Shown here: positions 14,983 through 24,373 of the stretch, in pieces
Layout of the letters: each line of letters opens with the position of its first letter
Numbering within the stretch: position 1 is the stretch's first letter
From: an uncultured Alphaproteobacteria bacterium
GTDB lineage: Bacteria; Pseudomonadota; Alphaproteobacteria; RF32; CAG-239
Length of the DNA stretch: 64,000 nucleotides
NCBI GenBank assembly: GCA_910584385.1
Contig: CAJUAK010000006.1
Coordinates: 49,554-113,553, forward strand
Direction of reading: 5' to 3'
The notes under the pieces: generated by a model
What the model was told of the DNA's origin: nothing
Databases searched by the model: none
What the model saw: the letters and a program-made list of their open reading frames with translations, nothing else
Translations under genes and position numbers: made by a program

Positions 14983-17900
14983 TCATCTTTCAAAAGCTGC
15001 AAAAGTTTTTTTACATAATTTTTTATAGTTTCCACACGCTGGGCGTAAGAGTCAAGATTTTTTTCTATAAACAGTTTTTGGTCGGGACGAACCTTTACAA
15101 TTCCAAATTGTGCAGCGATGAAATCGATAAGCTTCTCCGGCCGGGCAAAAACATTATTATGAAACATTATTAATATGCCTTTGGCACCGGCATCGATTTT
15201 CTCAATATTTGCGGCGCGGCACATAATTTTTATTTCAACGGTTTTGAGGAGGTTGTCAACTTCTTCGGGAAGCTTTCCGAAACGGTCGGTTAATTCCTCT
15301 CGCATATCTGCGACTTGTTCCTGGCTTTGCAGTTCGCCAATACGCTTATAAAGCCCCAAACGCACGCCAAGGTCGCGGACATAGGTTTCAGGAATCATAA
15401 TCGGAATTCCTGTCGTAATCTGCGGCGCCCAATCCTGCCCTGCCTGTTCCGTTCCTTTCTCATAATCTCCGGCTTTCAGCCGCATGATTTCTTCTTCAAG
15501 CATATGCTGATAAAGAGAAATGCCGACTTCTTTAATATGTCCGGATTGCTCCTCGCCCAAAATATTTCCGGAACCGCGGATATCCATATCATGGCTGGCC
15601 AGAGAAAAACCTGCGCCAAGGCTGTCCAGCGCCTGCAAAATATTCAAACGGCGCTCAGCAACCGGATTTAGTTTTTTCCTCTGGGGAACAGTGAAATAAC
15701 AATAGCCCCTGATTTTAGAACGCCCGACACGCCCTTTGAGCTGATAGAGCTGCGCCAAGCCGAACATGTCCGAACGGTAAACAATCATCGTGTTCACGCT
15801 TGGCATATCAATGCCGGATTCAATAATCGTGGTCGACAGCAAAACATCCGCTTTACCGTCTGCAAAATCATTCATGACATCTTCCAGCTGTTTAACAGGC
15901 ATCTGTCCATGCGCGACAACAATTTTAACATCCGGCGCCAAAGATTTTAATTCCTTTTCCACCCCTGCCAAATCCGACACGCGCGGACAGACAAAGAAAG
16001 TTTGTCCGCCACGGTATTTTTCGCGGTAGAGCGCTTCTTTAACCATGACTTTGTCAAAAGGCATAACAAAGGTTCTGGCGGCGAGCCTGTCTACCGGCGG
16101 CGTTGCAATAATGCTCAATTGCTTCACGCCGGTCAAAGAAAGCTGCAGCGTTCTGGGAATGGGAGTCGCCGTCATTGTCAGGACATGGACATCAGATTTG
16201 AAGTTCTTTAACTTTTCTTTATGCGCAACGCCGAAATGCTGCTCCTCGTCAATAATAAGCAGCCCCAGATTGCAAAATTTTATATCTTGTGCCAAAAGTG
16301 CATGCGTGCCGATTACGATTTCAACAGAGCCGTCCGCCAAACCGGCTTTGGTTTCCCTTGCCTCTTTGGGCGTTACCAATCTCGAAAGCATTTTTACCCT
16401 AACAGGGAAGCCTTTCATCCTTTCGCAAAAATTATGGTAATGCTGCCGTGCCAAAAGTGTTGTGGGCACAATCAAAGCCACTTGCGCACCGGATGACGCC
16501 ACGGCAAAAGCGGCTCTTAAGGCAACTTCCGTTTTGCCAAAGCCGACATCGCCGCAAACAAGCCTGTCCATTGGAACTGATGTATTCAAATCGCACAAAA
16601 CATCATGAATTGCATTGAGCTGGTCATCTGTTTCCGCAAAGGGGAAGCGCGAACAAAACTCATCATAAAGCCCTTGCGGCGGCATAAAACTGTCTGCCTT
16701 TTTAAGCTGGCGCTCCGCGGCAATATGTATCAGTTTTTCCGCAATGTCGCGAATTTTTGCCTTAACCTTCGCTTTTTTAGCCTGCCAGGCCGTGCCGCCA
16801 AGCGTGTCAAGCTGGATATTTTCATCTTCTATGCCATAGCGGGAAATAACATCAATATTTTCAACAGGCACAAAAAGCTTCGCATCATTGGCGTATAAAA
16901 TCTTAAGGCAATCATGCGGCGCACCGCCCGCCGTAATGTTCTCCAACCCTTGAAAACGCCCAATGCCATGTTCAATATGAACAACAAGCTCTCCGACATT
17001 TAAGGCGGAAACATCGGCAATCATGTCTTTGGCCGTTACCTTTCTGGCCTTGCGGTTTTGGCGCTCGCCCAAAATATCCTGTTCGGAAATCAGGCACCAT
17101 CCCTGCCCTCTGAAACCATGTGCCAAAGGCATAACCGCCATAACTGTTTTGGATGCGGACTTTGTTAAAGCTTCATCCCAATTTTCGGCAAATGAAACAT
17201 TTTTTATGCCATATTCGCCCATCAGCGTAAACAACCGTTCACGAGAGCCTTCAGAATAGCAAGCGATTATCCTCTTTAATCTTTTATATTCTTGCAGATA
17301 ATCTTTAAGTTCTGCATAAACTTCGCCGGGATTAACATGCTTTGCCGCAGAAAAATTCCGCCCCGGGGTAATTTCAGCAGTTAAAACGCCCGTTGTCTCA
17401 GGCATGCTTAATTTTGTAAAGCGGACAGCCCCGCGCTTGTCGCATATTTTCTTAAACTCAGCCTGATTATAATAAAGCAGCTCGGGTTTTACCGGACGGT
17501 ATTCCTCAACCTCCGCAGCCGATTTTACGCTCAGAGCCTCAAGGCGCGCCTGATAATAGTCAATAATGCTTTCTTCTTTTGCCGCCACGGCATCGTCAAC
17601 ATCCGAGCCCAAGACAAGTGCCGCTCCCGGGAGGTAATCAAATATTCCGGGCAGAGAATCTGCATAGAAAAACGGCAGCCAATTTTCAAGCCCCAGATAT
17701 TTCTTTCCGGAACTTACCGCCTCATAAATCTCGTCTTTTACGGCTTCCGCCCCGAAAGCCTCCCGATATTTAGACCGGAAAGTCCGGATTGTGTTATCGT
17801 CTAAAACAACTTCATCCATAACCTCAAAAGTATAAGATTTCAGTTCGCCGGTCGTGCGCTGGGTCATCGCATCAAATTTACGGATGCGCTCTACTTCTTC

Positions 17901-18455
17901 ATCAAACAAATCTATGCGCAACGGCTCTTCGGTTCCAACCGGATAAATATCCAGAATATCGCCGCGCACGGCATATTCTCCGGGTTCCATAACCTGTTCA
18001 ACCCGCGTATAGCCGTTGACAGAAGCATAATGTAAAAAATCTTTAAAATTCAACACGCCGCCAACTTTAACTTCGCGCAAAGCATTAATAAATATCTTTG
18101 CAGGCGGGAGCTTTTGCAATACGGCAGAAACTGAAGTCAGAATAATCCGCGGCTTTTTAGCGGACGGATTTTTGCATAGTTCGGAAAGCGTATTAATCCG
18201 CTGGGACAGAATGTGAATGTTCGGAGAAACCCGGTCATAAGGAACCGTATCCCAAGCGGGAAATTTTAAAACTTCAACTTTGGGAGCAATAAATTGCAAC
18301 AAGCCGGCAATGTGTTCCATTTCTTTTCCGCCGCCGGCAACAAAAAGAATATCCCGGTTGTTTTTTTCTGCCAGGCTTGCAAGCAAAAAAGCATCGTATC
18401 CTTCCGGAACCGATGATATTATTTTTCCTGAAATCTCATTAAAATTATTCTGCAT
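14979..18455 (-). CDS. mfd: Transcription-repair coupling factor Mfd
   Basis: A 1158-residue translocase that removes stalled RNA polymerase and recruits UvrA. The order is a UvrB-homology region (residues about 1-350), RNA-polymerase-interacting domain (about 480-550, starting VGELVVHIEHGIGRFQGLEN), helicase motifs (Walker A GDVGFGKTEVALRAAF, DEEQ box IIDEEQHFGV, TMTATPIPRT, then QLKGRVGRSKIRGYCYF) and the TRCF C-terminal domain. It is divergent from recG, an arrangement common in alphaproteobacteria. Its partner uvrA is at 55969. Confidence 0.97.
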   Translation of the reverse strand: MQNNFNEISGKIISSVPEGYDAFLLASLAEKNNRDILFVAGGGKEMEHIAGLLQFIAPKVEVLKFPAWDTVPYDRVSPNIHILSQRINTLSELCKNPSAKKPRIILTSVSAVLQKLPPAKIFINALREVKVGGVLNFKDFLHYASVNGYTRVEQVMEPGEYAVRGDILDIYPVGTEEPLRIDLFDEEVERIRKFDAMTQRTTGELKSYTFEVMDEVVLDDNTIRTFRSKYREAFGAEAVKDEIYEAVSSGKKYLGLENWLPFFYADSLPGIFDYLPGAALVLGSDVDDAVAAKEESIIDYYQARLEALSVKSAAEVEEYRPVKPELLYYNQAEFKKICDKRGAVRFTKLSMPETTGVLTAEITPGRNFSAAKHVNPGEVYAELKDYLQEYKRLKRIIACYSEGSRERLFTLMGEYGIKNVSFAENWDEALTKSASKTVMAVMPLAHGFRGQGWCLISEQDILGERQNRKARKVTAKDMIADVSALNVGELVVHIEHGIGRFQGLENITAGGAPHDCLKILYANDAKLFVPVENIDVISRYGIEDENIQLDTLGGTAWQAKKAKVKAKIRDIAEKLIHIAAERQLKKADSFMPPQGLYDEFCSRFPFAETDDQLNAIHDVLCDLNTSVPMDRLVCGDVGFGKTEVALRAAFAVASSGAQVALIVPTTLLARQHYHNFCERMKGFPVRVKMLSRLVTPKEARETKAGLADGSVEIVIGTHALLAQDIKFCNLGLLIIDEEQHFGVAHKEKLKNFKSDVHVLTMTATPIPRTLQLSLTGVKQLSIIATPPVDRLAARTFVMPFDKVMVKEALYREKYRGGQTFFVCPRVSDLAGVEKELKSLAPDVKIVVAHGQMPVKQLEDVMNDFADGKADVLLSTTIIESGIDMPSVNTMIVYRSDMFGLAQLYQLKGRVGRSKIRGYCYFTVPQRKKLNPVAERRLNILQALDSLGAGFSLASHDMDIRGSGNILGEEQSGHIKEVGISLYQHMLEEEIMRLKAGDYEKGTEQAGQDWAPQITTGIPIMIPETYVRDLGVRLGLYKRIGELQSQEQVADMREELTDRFGKLPEEVDNLLKTVEIKIMCRAANIEKIDAGAKGILIMFHNNVFARPEKLIDFIAAQFGIVKVRPDQKLFIEKNLDSYAQRVETIKNYVKKLLQLLKDD

Positions 18456-18543
18456 GGTGCTATCTGTTATTTACATCTTGAGTTTGTTTATATACAATAA
18501 GCTTAGTTTTATCAATATAAATTTATGAGAAAAGGCACCTTTG

Positions 18544-20625
18544 ATGCGCCCGGAAATCCTTTTTCCATATTTTGCAAATATTTCCCAACTGGCCGGCGTG
18601 GGCGAACGCACGCACAAGCTTTTGCAAAATCTGCTCCGCGGAGATAAAATTGCAGATTTGCTCTGGCATTTTCCCAGCGGAATGGTTAACCGCAATTACA
18701 GCCCCAAGCTGATTAATGCCATTCCGGGAAACATTTGCACCCTTACCGTCCGGATTGTTGAGCACATCGCCCCTGTTAAAAAATCGCAGCCATATAAAAT
18801 TATTGCTGAGGATGAAACCGCGCAGATTATGCTGGTTTTCTTCAAAGCCTATCCCGAAACGCTTAAGCGGAACCTGCCCGCCGGCGCAACCCGCATTATC
18901 AGCGGCAAGATTGAAAAATTTAACAACCTTTTGCAAATGAGCCACCCTGATTATATCTTAAGGCCAGAAGATGCCGATAAAATGCCTAAAATTGAAACGG
19001 TTTATCCGCTCACGGCAGGCATTACCAACAAGATGCTGAACAAATGCCTGCAGCAAGCCCTGCCCAAACTGCCTCAGCTTCCGGAATGGCTTGATGCAAA
19101 TTTTTTAAAACAGCAACAATATCCGCCTTTTAACCAGGCTTTGGCCAAGATACACCAACCGCGCTATGAGTCAGATTTGCAGCCCTATAGCAAAGAACGC
19201 TGCCGGCTGGCTTATGATGAACTGCTCGCAAACCAGCTTTCTTTGGGAATTGCCCGGGAAAAATTAAAAAAACAATGCGGACGGGAAATCAAGGGCAACG
19301 GCATTTTGCGCAAAAAAACTTTAGATGCTCTTCCGTTTAAGCTTACGAGCGCCCAGGAAAATGTCTTGAAAGAAATCTTTGCAGACCAAGCCTCCCCCAA
19401 CCGTATGCTGCGGCTATTGCAGGGCGATGTGGGAAGCGGCAAAACGATTGTTGCCTTTTTGACAATGCTTAACGCAATCGAATGCGGCACCCAAGCCGCC
19501 ATTATGGCGCCAACGGAAATTCTTGCCAAACAGCATTTGGAAACTATTTTTCCCCTATGCGAAAGCCTTGGCCTGCGCGCAGAACTTTTGACAGGAAAGG
19601 TCAAAGGCGTTAAAAGGAAAAAAATCTTAGAAGAACTGGCGGCAGGGCAAATCAATATCCTTATCGGCACGCATGCCCTTTTTGTCGAAGATGTCGAATT
19701 TGCAGACCTGGCCTGCGTTGTCATTGACGAACAGCACCGTTTCGGCGTACACCAGAGGCTCAGCCTTTCACAAAAAGGCAAAGCGGCAGATATTCTGGTT
19801 ATGACCGCCACACCCATCCCCCGAACCTTGCTGCTGACATCTTACGGCGATATGGAATATTCAAAAATCGATCAGGTGCCGGAGGGAAGAAAACCTGTTA
19901 ATACGCTGGTTATGCCATTGGCGAAAATTTCAGAAGTCGCCGCGGCCTTGCAACGCAAAATTCAGGAAGGCGTCCGCGGTTACTGGGTTTGCCCGCTTGT
20001 AGAAGAATCTGAAAAAATAGACCTGGCCGCCGCGGAAGAACGTTTTGCCGCTCTGCAAAAAATATTTGGCAAGGATGTCGGGCTTATTCACGGCAAAATG
20101 AAAGAGAAAGAAAAAGACGCGGTTATGGAAGATTTCAAGACGGGAAAAATTAAACTTCTGGTCGCGACAACGGTTATTGAAGTCGGAGTTAACGTCCCCG
20201 AAGCAACAATTATGATTATCGAGCATGCGGAACGCTTCGGCCTGGCTCAGCTTCACCAGCTGCGCGGGCGGATTAAACGGGGTTTTCAGGCCTCTACCTG
20301 CATTTTGCTTTATAACTATCCGTTAAGCGAAAATTCACGGGCCCGGCTGGATATCATGAAACATAGCGAGGACGGTTTTGAAATTGCGGAAAAAGATTTG
20401 GAGCTCCGCGGCGGGGGTGAAATTCTCGGCACAAGGCAAAGCGGATTTTGCGAATTTCGCCTGGCGGATATGGAATATCATAAAAACCTGCTGCTTGCCG
20501 CCCACCGCGATGCCCAGCTTATTTTGAGCACGGATCCTGAACTTAAGACTGCCCGCGGACAAGCTTTGCGCATTTTGCTTTACCTTTTTGAACGAGACCA
20601 GGCCATTCAGCGCCTGAAAGCATAA
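18544..20625 (+). CDS. recG: ATP-dependent DNA helicase RecG
   Basis: A 693-residue helicase for replication-fork reversal and Holliday junction processing. A TTG at 18541 is in frame, but AAAAGG at 18530-18535 fits the ATG at 18544 better. The N-terminal wedge (OB-fold) domain is followed by Walker A GDVGSGKTIVAFLTM, the DEQH box IDEQHRFGVHQR, TATPIPRTLLLTSYGD and the C-terminal HQLRGRIKRGFQAS motif VI. QLRGRIKRG differs from the usual RGRVGRG by having Ile-Lys in place of Val-Gly. Confidence 0.96.
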   Translation: MRPEILFPYFANISQLAGVGERTHKLLQNLLRGDKIADLLWHFPSGMVNRNYSPKLINAIPGNICTLTVRIVEHIAPVKKSQPYKIIAEDETAQIMLVFFKAYPETLKRNLPAGATRIISGKIEKFNNLLQMSHPDYILRPEDADKMPKIETVYPLTAGITNKMLNKCLQQALPKLPQLPEWLDANFLKQQQYPPFNQALAKIHQPRYESDLQPYSKERCRLAYDELLANQLSLGIAREKLKKQCGREIKGNGILRKKTLDALPFKLTSAQENVLKEIFADQASPNRMLRLLQGDVGSGKTIVAFLTMLNAIECGTQAAIMAPTEILAKQHLETIFPLCESLGLRAELLTGKVKGVKRKKILEELAAGQINILIGTHALFVEDVEFADLACVVIDEQHRFGVHQRLSLSQKGKAADILVMTATPIPRTLLLTSYGDMEYSKIDQVPEGRKPVNTLVMPLAKISEVAAALQRKIQEGVRGYWVCPLVEESEKIDLAAAEERFAALQKIFGKDVGLIHGKMKEKEKDAVMEDFKTGKIKLLVATTVIEVGVNVPEATIMIIEHAERFGLAQLHQLRGRIKRGFQASTCILLYNYPLSENSRARLDIMKHSEDGFEIAEKDLELRGGGEILGTRQSGFCEFRLADMEYHKNLLLAAHRDAQLILSTDPELKTARGQALRILLYLFERDQAIQRLKA

Positions 20626-20626
20626 A

Positions 20627-20657
20627 AAAAGCATTTGCCGCAATAAGCGGCAAATGC
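20627..20657 (-). terminator. Intrinsic terminator of minus-strand gene
   Basis: An 11-bp stem GCATTTGCCGC / GCGGCAAATGC with loop AATAA; on the minus strand it is followed by seven T. It directly follows the stop of the gene at 20658 and lies against the 3' end of recG. Confidence 0.88.
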
Positions 20658-21032
20658 TCAGATACCGACAGCTTCAAACTGCAGTGCGAGAACATGGCGG
20701 ATTTTGATGACTGTGCAGCGGCAAAAGCCATCCATAATACATTCGCCTTCTTTCAGGGGAAGATATTCCATCTTGTCATCATAGGCAAAATGTTTGGAAT
20801 GTTCCGGCATAAATACGCCCCAGCCTCCGCGAGAAATCCGGCAGGCCCATATCGGTCCGAATGCTGCTCCGCATGGCGTGTATGCGATGTAAGGGCGGGC
20901 ATCTTCATGTTCTTGGGATTGAAGTTCGGGGATCCTTGCTTCCATAAGGGAAGTAATATCATCAGCCCGCTGGATTACCACCTTTTCTTCAACCTGCACC
21001 TTAGATTTAGGGTAAAAAATAACTTTTTCCAT
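20658..21032 (-). CDS. Hypothetical protein
   Basis: A 124-residue soluble protein with Cys and aromatic residues in the second half (YIAYTPCGAAFGPIWACRIS, GGWGVFMPEHSKHF). No signal, membrane segment or known motif. No ribosome binding site; an AT-rich leader precedes the ATG. A dedicated terminator supports expression as a single gene. Confidence 0.45.
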   Translation of the reverse strand: MEKVIFYPKSKVQVEEKVVIQRADDITSLMEARIPELQSQEHEDARPYIAYTPCGAAFGPIWACRISRGGWGVFMPEHSKHFAYDDKMEYLPLKEGECIMDGFCRCTVIKIRHVLALQFEAVGI

Positions 21033-21189
21033 AAGTGGATTTTTTAATTAATAATATGTTTATTATAAGTTTGTGCGGTAATTCTAGTTTGGTTTTGCCA
21101 AATGTCAATAACAATCGTCCCGGGTATTTAAATTTTGCAAAATATGCATATATCATCCGCATCGTCCACAATGGTTTAAGGATTATCAG

Positions 21190-22425
21190 ATGTCCAGAAC
21201 ATTTATTTTGCTTACTGCAGCTTCGCTGCTTCTTAATCTTCCGGCAACAGAAGCTTTGGCGCAAATGACGCCCCTGCCCCAACACAACACCAAAAGCGCG
21301 CAAGAAAGGTCAAATGCCAACAGAATCAGGCGCAACCACAGTTTTACGAATTTTGGGCAGGCTTATACGGATTTTAAAAACATGCTTAATAAGGAATACG
21401 GCATTGACTATTCCGTGGATGTGTCTTTCATGCCCCAATGGGGCGCTCCGAACGGGAAGCATAACGCAAATCAGACGATTATCTATCCTTCTTTGACCTG
21501 GACAGCCTTTAGCAATGAATATGGAACAGGGACATTAAACGCTGCTTATAATATTACGACTTACGGCAATTTTAACGGCAACCAGTTAGGCAGCAACATC
21601 AATACGGCAACCGGCATTAATGATTATGGTTCAAGCTCGAATTCTTTTGACGAATTATATTTTTCTTATCAGCTTGGCGGCAGTTGGAATTGGCTGACAA
21701 TAGCAATCGGGCAGTTTCCCCTTTATAATTTTGACGGTTCCGCTTACGATGCCAACCAGCAGGAAAATTTTATCAACTACGCCCTTTCACAAAATGCTTC
21801 CTCTACTTATCCTACTGCCGGGCTCGGCACTTATGTCCAGATTACGCCGAATTCTGAATGGAGCTTTGCCATCGGTGCACAGGATGCGACGAATATTTCC
21901 GCCAAAGGGATTAACACCGGGCATTTAGATGAAAAACACTATACGACATTCGGATATGCGGCTTATACACCGACGATTTCCGGATTAGGCGCCGGGCAAT
22001 ACAGCATTTTGGTTTATAATCAGCCGGCTGTTGAAGCCCAACCCGAAACGACAAACGGTTGGTCATTAAACCTCAGCCAGAATATTGGCGAAAAATGGAA
22101 TATTTTTGCCCGAATTAACGGCGTGAGCGGAAATACGGCAGAAATCAGCCAGTCTTATGTTTTGGGCACCGCTTATAATAACCCCTTGGATAGGAATCCG
22201 TTAGATCAAATCGGGTTTGCCGCGGCTTATAATAAGATTGACGAAACCGCTGTCGGAGAACCTTTAAACCACAGCCATGAAACTGTCTTAGAGGCCTATT
22301 GGGCATGGGGCATTTCAAAATGGATGACAATTACGCCGGATATTCAGCTTTATCTTAACCCGGCACTCTCGCCAAAATCTGATACGGCAACAGTTATGTC
22401 GCTTCGTGCAACATTATTCTTCTAA
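21190..22425 (+). CDS. Outer-membrane carbohydrate-selective porin, OprB-like
   Basis: A 411-residue protein with signal peptide (MSRTFILLTAASLLLNLPAT, cleavage after ALAQ or ALA). The mature chain has alternating aromatic strands with short turns, as in a 16-strand barrel, and ends ATVMSLRATLFF with a C-terminal Phe for BAM recognition. The family features of OprB are present: an N-terminal YGIDYSVDVSFMPQW region and FDELYFSYQL strands. OprB porins pass glucose and other sugars, but the substrate here is not known. AAGGA at 21178-21182 sets the start. Confidence 0.8.
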   Translation: MSRTFILLTAASLLLNLPATEALAQMTPLPQHNTKSAQERSNANRIRRNHSFTNFGQAYTDFKNMLNKEYGIDYSVDVSFMPQWGAPNGKHNANQTIIYPSLTWTAFSNEYGTGTLNAAYNITTYGNFNGNQLGSNINTATGINDYGSSSNSFDELYFSYQLGGSWNWLTIAIGQFPLYNFDGSAYDANQQENFINYALSQNASSTYPTAGLGTYVQITPNSEWSFAIGAQDATNISAKGINTGHLDEKHYTTFGYAAYTPTISGLGAGQYSILVYNQPAVEAQPETTNGWSLNLSQNIGEKWNIFARINGVSGNTAEISQSYVLGTAYNNPLDRNPLDQIGFAAAYNKIDETAVGEPLNHSHETVLEAYWAWGISKWMTITPDIQLYLNPALSPKSDTATVMSLRATLFF

Positions 22426-22458
22426 AAAAAATCCGGAACAAAAGTTCCGGATTTTTTT
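22425..22458. terminator. Bidirectional intrinsic terminator
   Basis: Stem AATCCGGAAC / GTTCCGGATT with an AAAA loop, extended by A and T runs, between the porin (+) and the next gene (-), which converge. Confidence 0.9.
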
Positions 22459-23680
22459 ATCCCATATCTTTGCCTGACATTTTTTTATTAAAGGCGAGCA
22501 AACTCCTCACCCGCTGTTTTGTCGGCGTATCTGCGGCTGCCATTTCGCGCCCTATATCCTTTTTTATCACATGCTCAAAAAGCTTGTCCATATCTTCTTT
22601 TTCTTTTTTGCCTTTTTCCGCATCAACCATTGCAATGACCGGAACTTGGTTTATCTCATCAAGTTTGTTCAGCCTTTTAACAGCTTCGTTGAAAATATCC
22701 ATTCCTTCGCCCATTGTGCTGTACATATAGCGGATAATATCTTCTTTGGCGATGCCTTCTGTTTCCATCTGCTGCATTTTGGCAACCAGGCGGTCCTTAT
22801 ACATCTCGTTTAATTTTACAATTTTTGCATGGCGTCCCCATTTTTTCAAATGGCCGTTGTAATAAGACACATTCTTTTTAACCGCAGGGTTGTTATTGGC
22901 TGAATAGAGATGGTTGCCATTTGCATCACGCCCTACATACATAATCGTGTGATATTTCATTTTGTTTCGCGGAACTAAAATAAAATCGCCGGGCTGAATG
23001 TTGTTTTCCTCGATCGCGCGTTCAAGGGCGTCGGTTCCCGGCGCTACAGATACGGTATATTTCCGAACCTCTTTATCCTCAAGAAAAGCATTTCCGTAAG
23101 TTGCGCCTTTTTTAGGAACAATTTCCGTTCCATCATCTTCTAACGCGGCAAATGCCGTAAACACCGAATAAGAACAGGTTGCAATACAGCTTGGGGCAAA
23201 CTTGCTTTGGCCGGTTACTTCCTTAAATATGTGCCGGACCAAATTTGTTTTTTGCCGCGGATTTGTCTTCCAAACCTTCGCAGAACGTTCGGCTTGAACA
23301 TTCATTGTATCGACAACGGCCTTGAAAACAAATGCCGTTCTGTCCCAAGCTACATCTTCGAATGTCGTCTCATTAATTGCATTGCAGATTTGCATATAGC
23401 TAAACTTAGGCGCCATAAGGTTGGCATAACTGTCTCTACAGCTCTCCAGCTTTGCCCTTAAAGGGCTGTCCTTTTGCGCCCAAGCCGGTACTGATGACGC
23501 GCTTACCAATAAAGCAGACAAGACAACTTTTTTTACGATTTTTTCTACGAGTTCCGGTTTGATTTTTTCTTTTGCCTTAGCGGCGGGACTTTTTTCCTTG
23601 GGTTTGCGTGCAATGCGTTTTTTTTCATTGTCCGTTTTTTTGTCTTCTTTATCTTCGCTGACCTTTTCCCATGTCTTCAT
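22457..23680 (-). CDS. Secreted cysteine-peptidase-like protein with extended basic N-region
   Basis: The frame opens at 23728, but GAGGAGGG at 23686-23693 places the ATG at 23680 (407 residues). The first 45 residues are very rich in Lys and Glu. A hydrophobic segment with an ASSVPAWAQ cleavage site follows at about residue 69, an unusually long signal n-region. The mature domain has a CxxxC at 165-169 (APSCIATCSYSVF) and, in GDFILVPRNKMKYHTIMYVG, a His at 244 followed by Asn near 262. This Cys...GD..V...HT.MYVG order is that of CHAP or NlpC/P60 amidases. Peptidoglycan or peptide cleavage is inferred. Confidence 0.6.
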   Translation of the reverse strand: MKTWEKVSEDKEDKKTDNEKKRIARKPKEKSPAAKAKEKIKPELVEKIVKKVVLSALLVSASSVPAWAQKDSPLRAKLESCRDSYANLMAPKFSYMQICNAINETTFEDVAWDRTAFVFKAVVDTMNVQAERSAKVWKTNPRQKTNLVRHIFKEVTGQSKFAPSCIATCSYSVFTAFAALEDDGTEIVPKKGATYGNAFLEDKEVRKYTVSVAPGTDALERAIEENNIQPGDFILVPRNKMKYHTIMYVGRDANGNHLYSANNNPAVKKNVSYYNGHLKKWGRHAKIVKLNEMYKDRLVAKMQQMETEGIAKEDIIRYMYSTMGEGMDIFNEAVKRLNKLDEINQVPVIAMVDAEKGKKEKEDMDKLFEHVIKKDIGREMAAADTPTKQRVRSLLAFNKKMSGKDMG

Positions 23681-23821
23681 AAGTGCCCTCCTCTCTTTAA
23701 TTTTCGTTTGTTTATAGTATAGCGCCATTTTCTGAAATTTCCACTATTTTTTTTATTTTTTTAGTCTTTACATTTTCTTTTTTTTGAGGATTAATATTCC
23801 TAGTCAAACTTATTGAATAAA

Positions 23822-24358
23822 ATGGATATTATGAAAAAAATTTTGAAAAACATTACGGCTTGCTGTTCGCTTTTTCTTTTGGCCGCTTGCCATCCTCAGA
23901 CACCACCCCAGACAGAGCCTTTGCCGCAAGTCAACCCTATTCCCTCGCATGCATTAGGAATTATCGGACAGGTTGAGCCTGTTTACTTTCTGCCAATGAA
24001 ATCGCCTTTTCCTTCGCGCATTGACACCGGGGCTGAAACATCTTCGTTAGATGCCTACAACATTCGCACTTTTGAAAGAGACGGCGAAAAATGGGTGTCT
24101 TTTGCGATGAAAAACCGCGAAACAGGCGAAGTGCACAAATTTGAAAAAGAACTCGTCCGCAAAACAACGATTAAACGTTCCCACAAAGATGAGAAAAGAA
24201 AAGTCGTTTTAATGAACATTAAAATCGGCGGTCAGACTTTGAATGCCGAGTTTACTTTGGCCAACCGCAGCGATTTTGAATATCAGGGCCTGATTGGGCG
24301 CAATATTTTAACGGGGCGCGCCATCGTTGATACCGCCCTGACCAATACCCTCCATTAA
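23822..24358 (+). CDS. Retropepsin-like (Zn_protease/RimB family) lipoprotein
   Basis: The frame opens with TTG at 23813; in-frame ATGs lie at 23822 and 23831, none with a good ribosome binding site. A lipoprotein signal ends LFLLAAC (Cys23 from 23822). The domain is PF05618, once called ATP-dependent zinc protease but with the fold signature of retropepsins: SRIDTGAETSSLDA (active Asp68) and a C-terminal GLIGRNILTG flap-like motif. A single Asp suggests a homodimeric aspartic peptidase at the membrane. It is the first of three genes found together in many proteobacteria, followed by a 7TM transglutaminase-like protein and an ATP-grasp ligase. Confidence 0.85.
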   Translation: MDIMKKILKNITACCSLFLLAACHPQTPPQTEPLPQVNPIPSHALGIIGQVEPVYFLPMKSPFPSRIDTGAETSSLDAYNIRTFERDGEKWVSFAMKNRETGEVHKFEKELVRKTTIKRSHKDEKRKVVLMNIKIGGQTLNAEFTLANRSDFEYQGLIGRNILTGRAIVDTALTNTLH

Positions 24359-24373
24359 TCTCGGAGATTTAAC

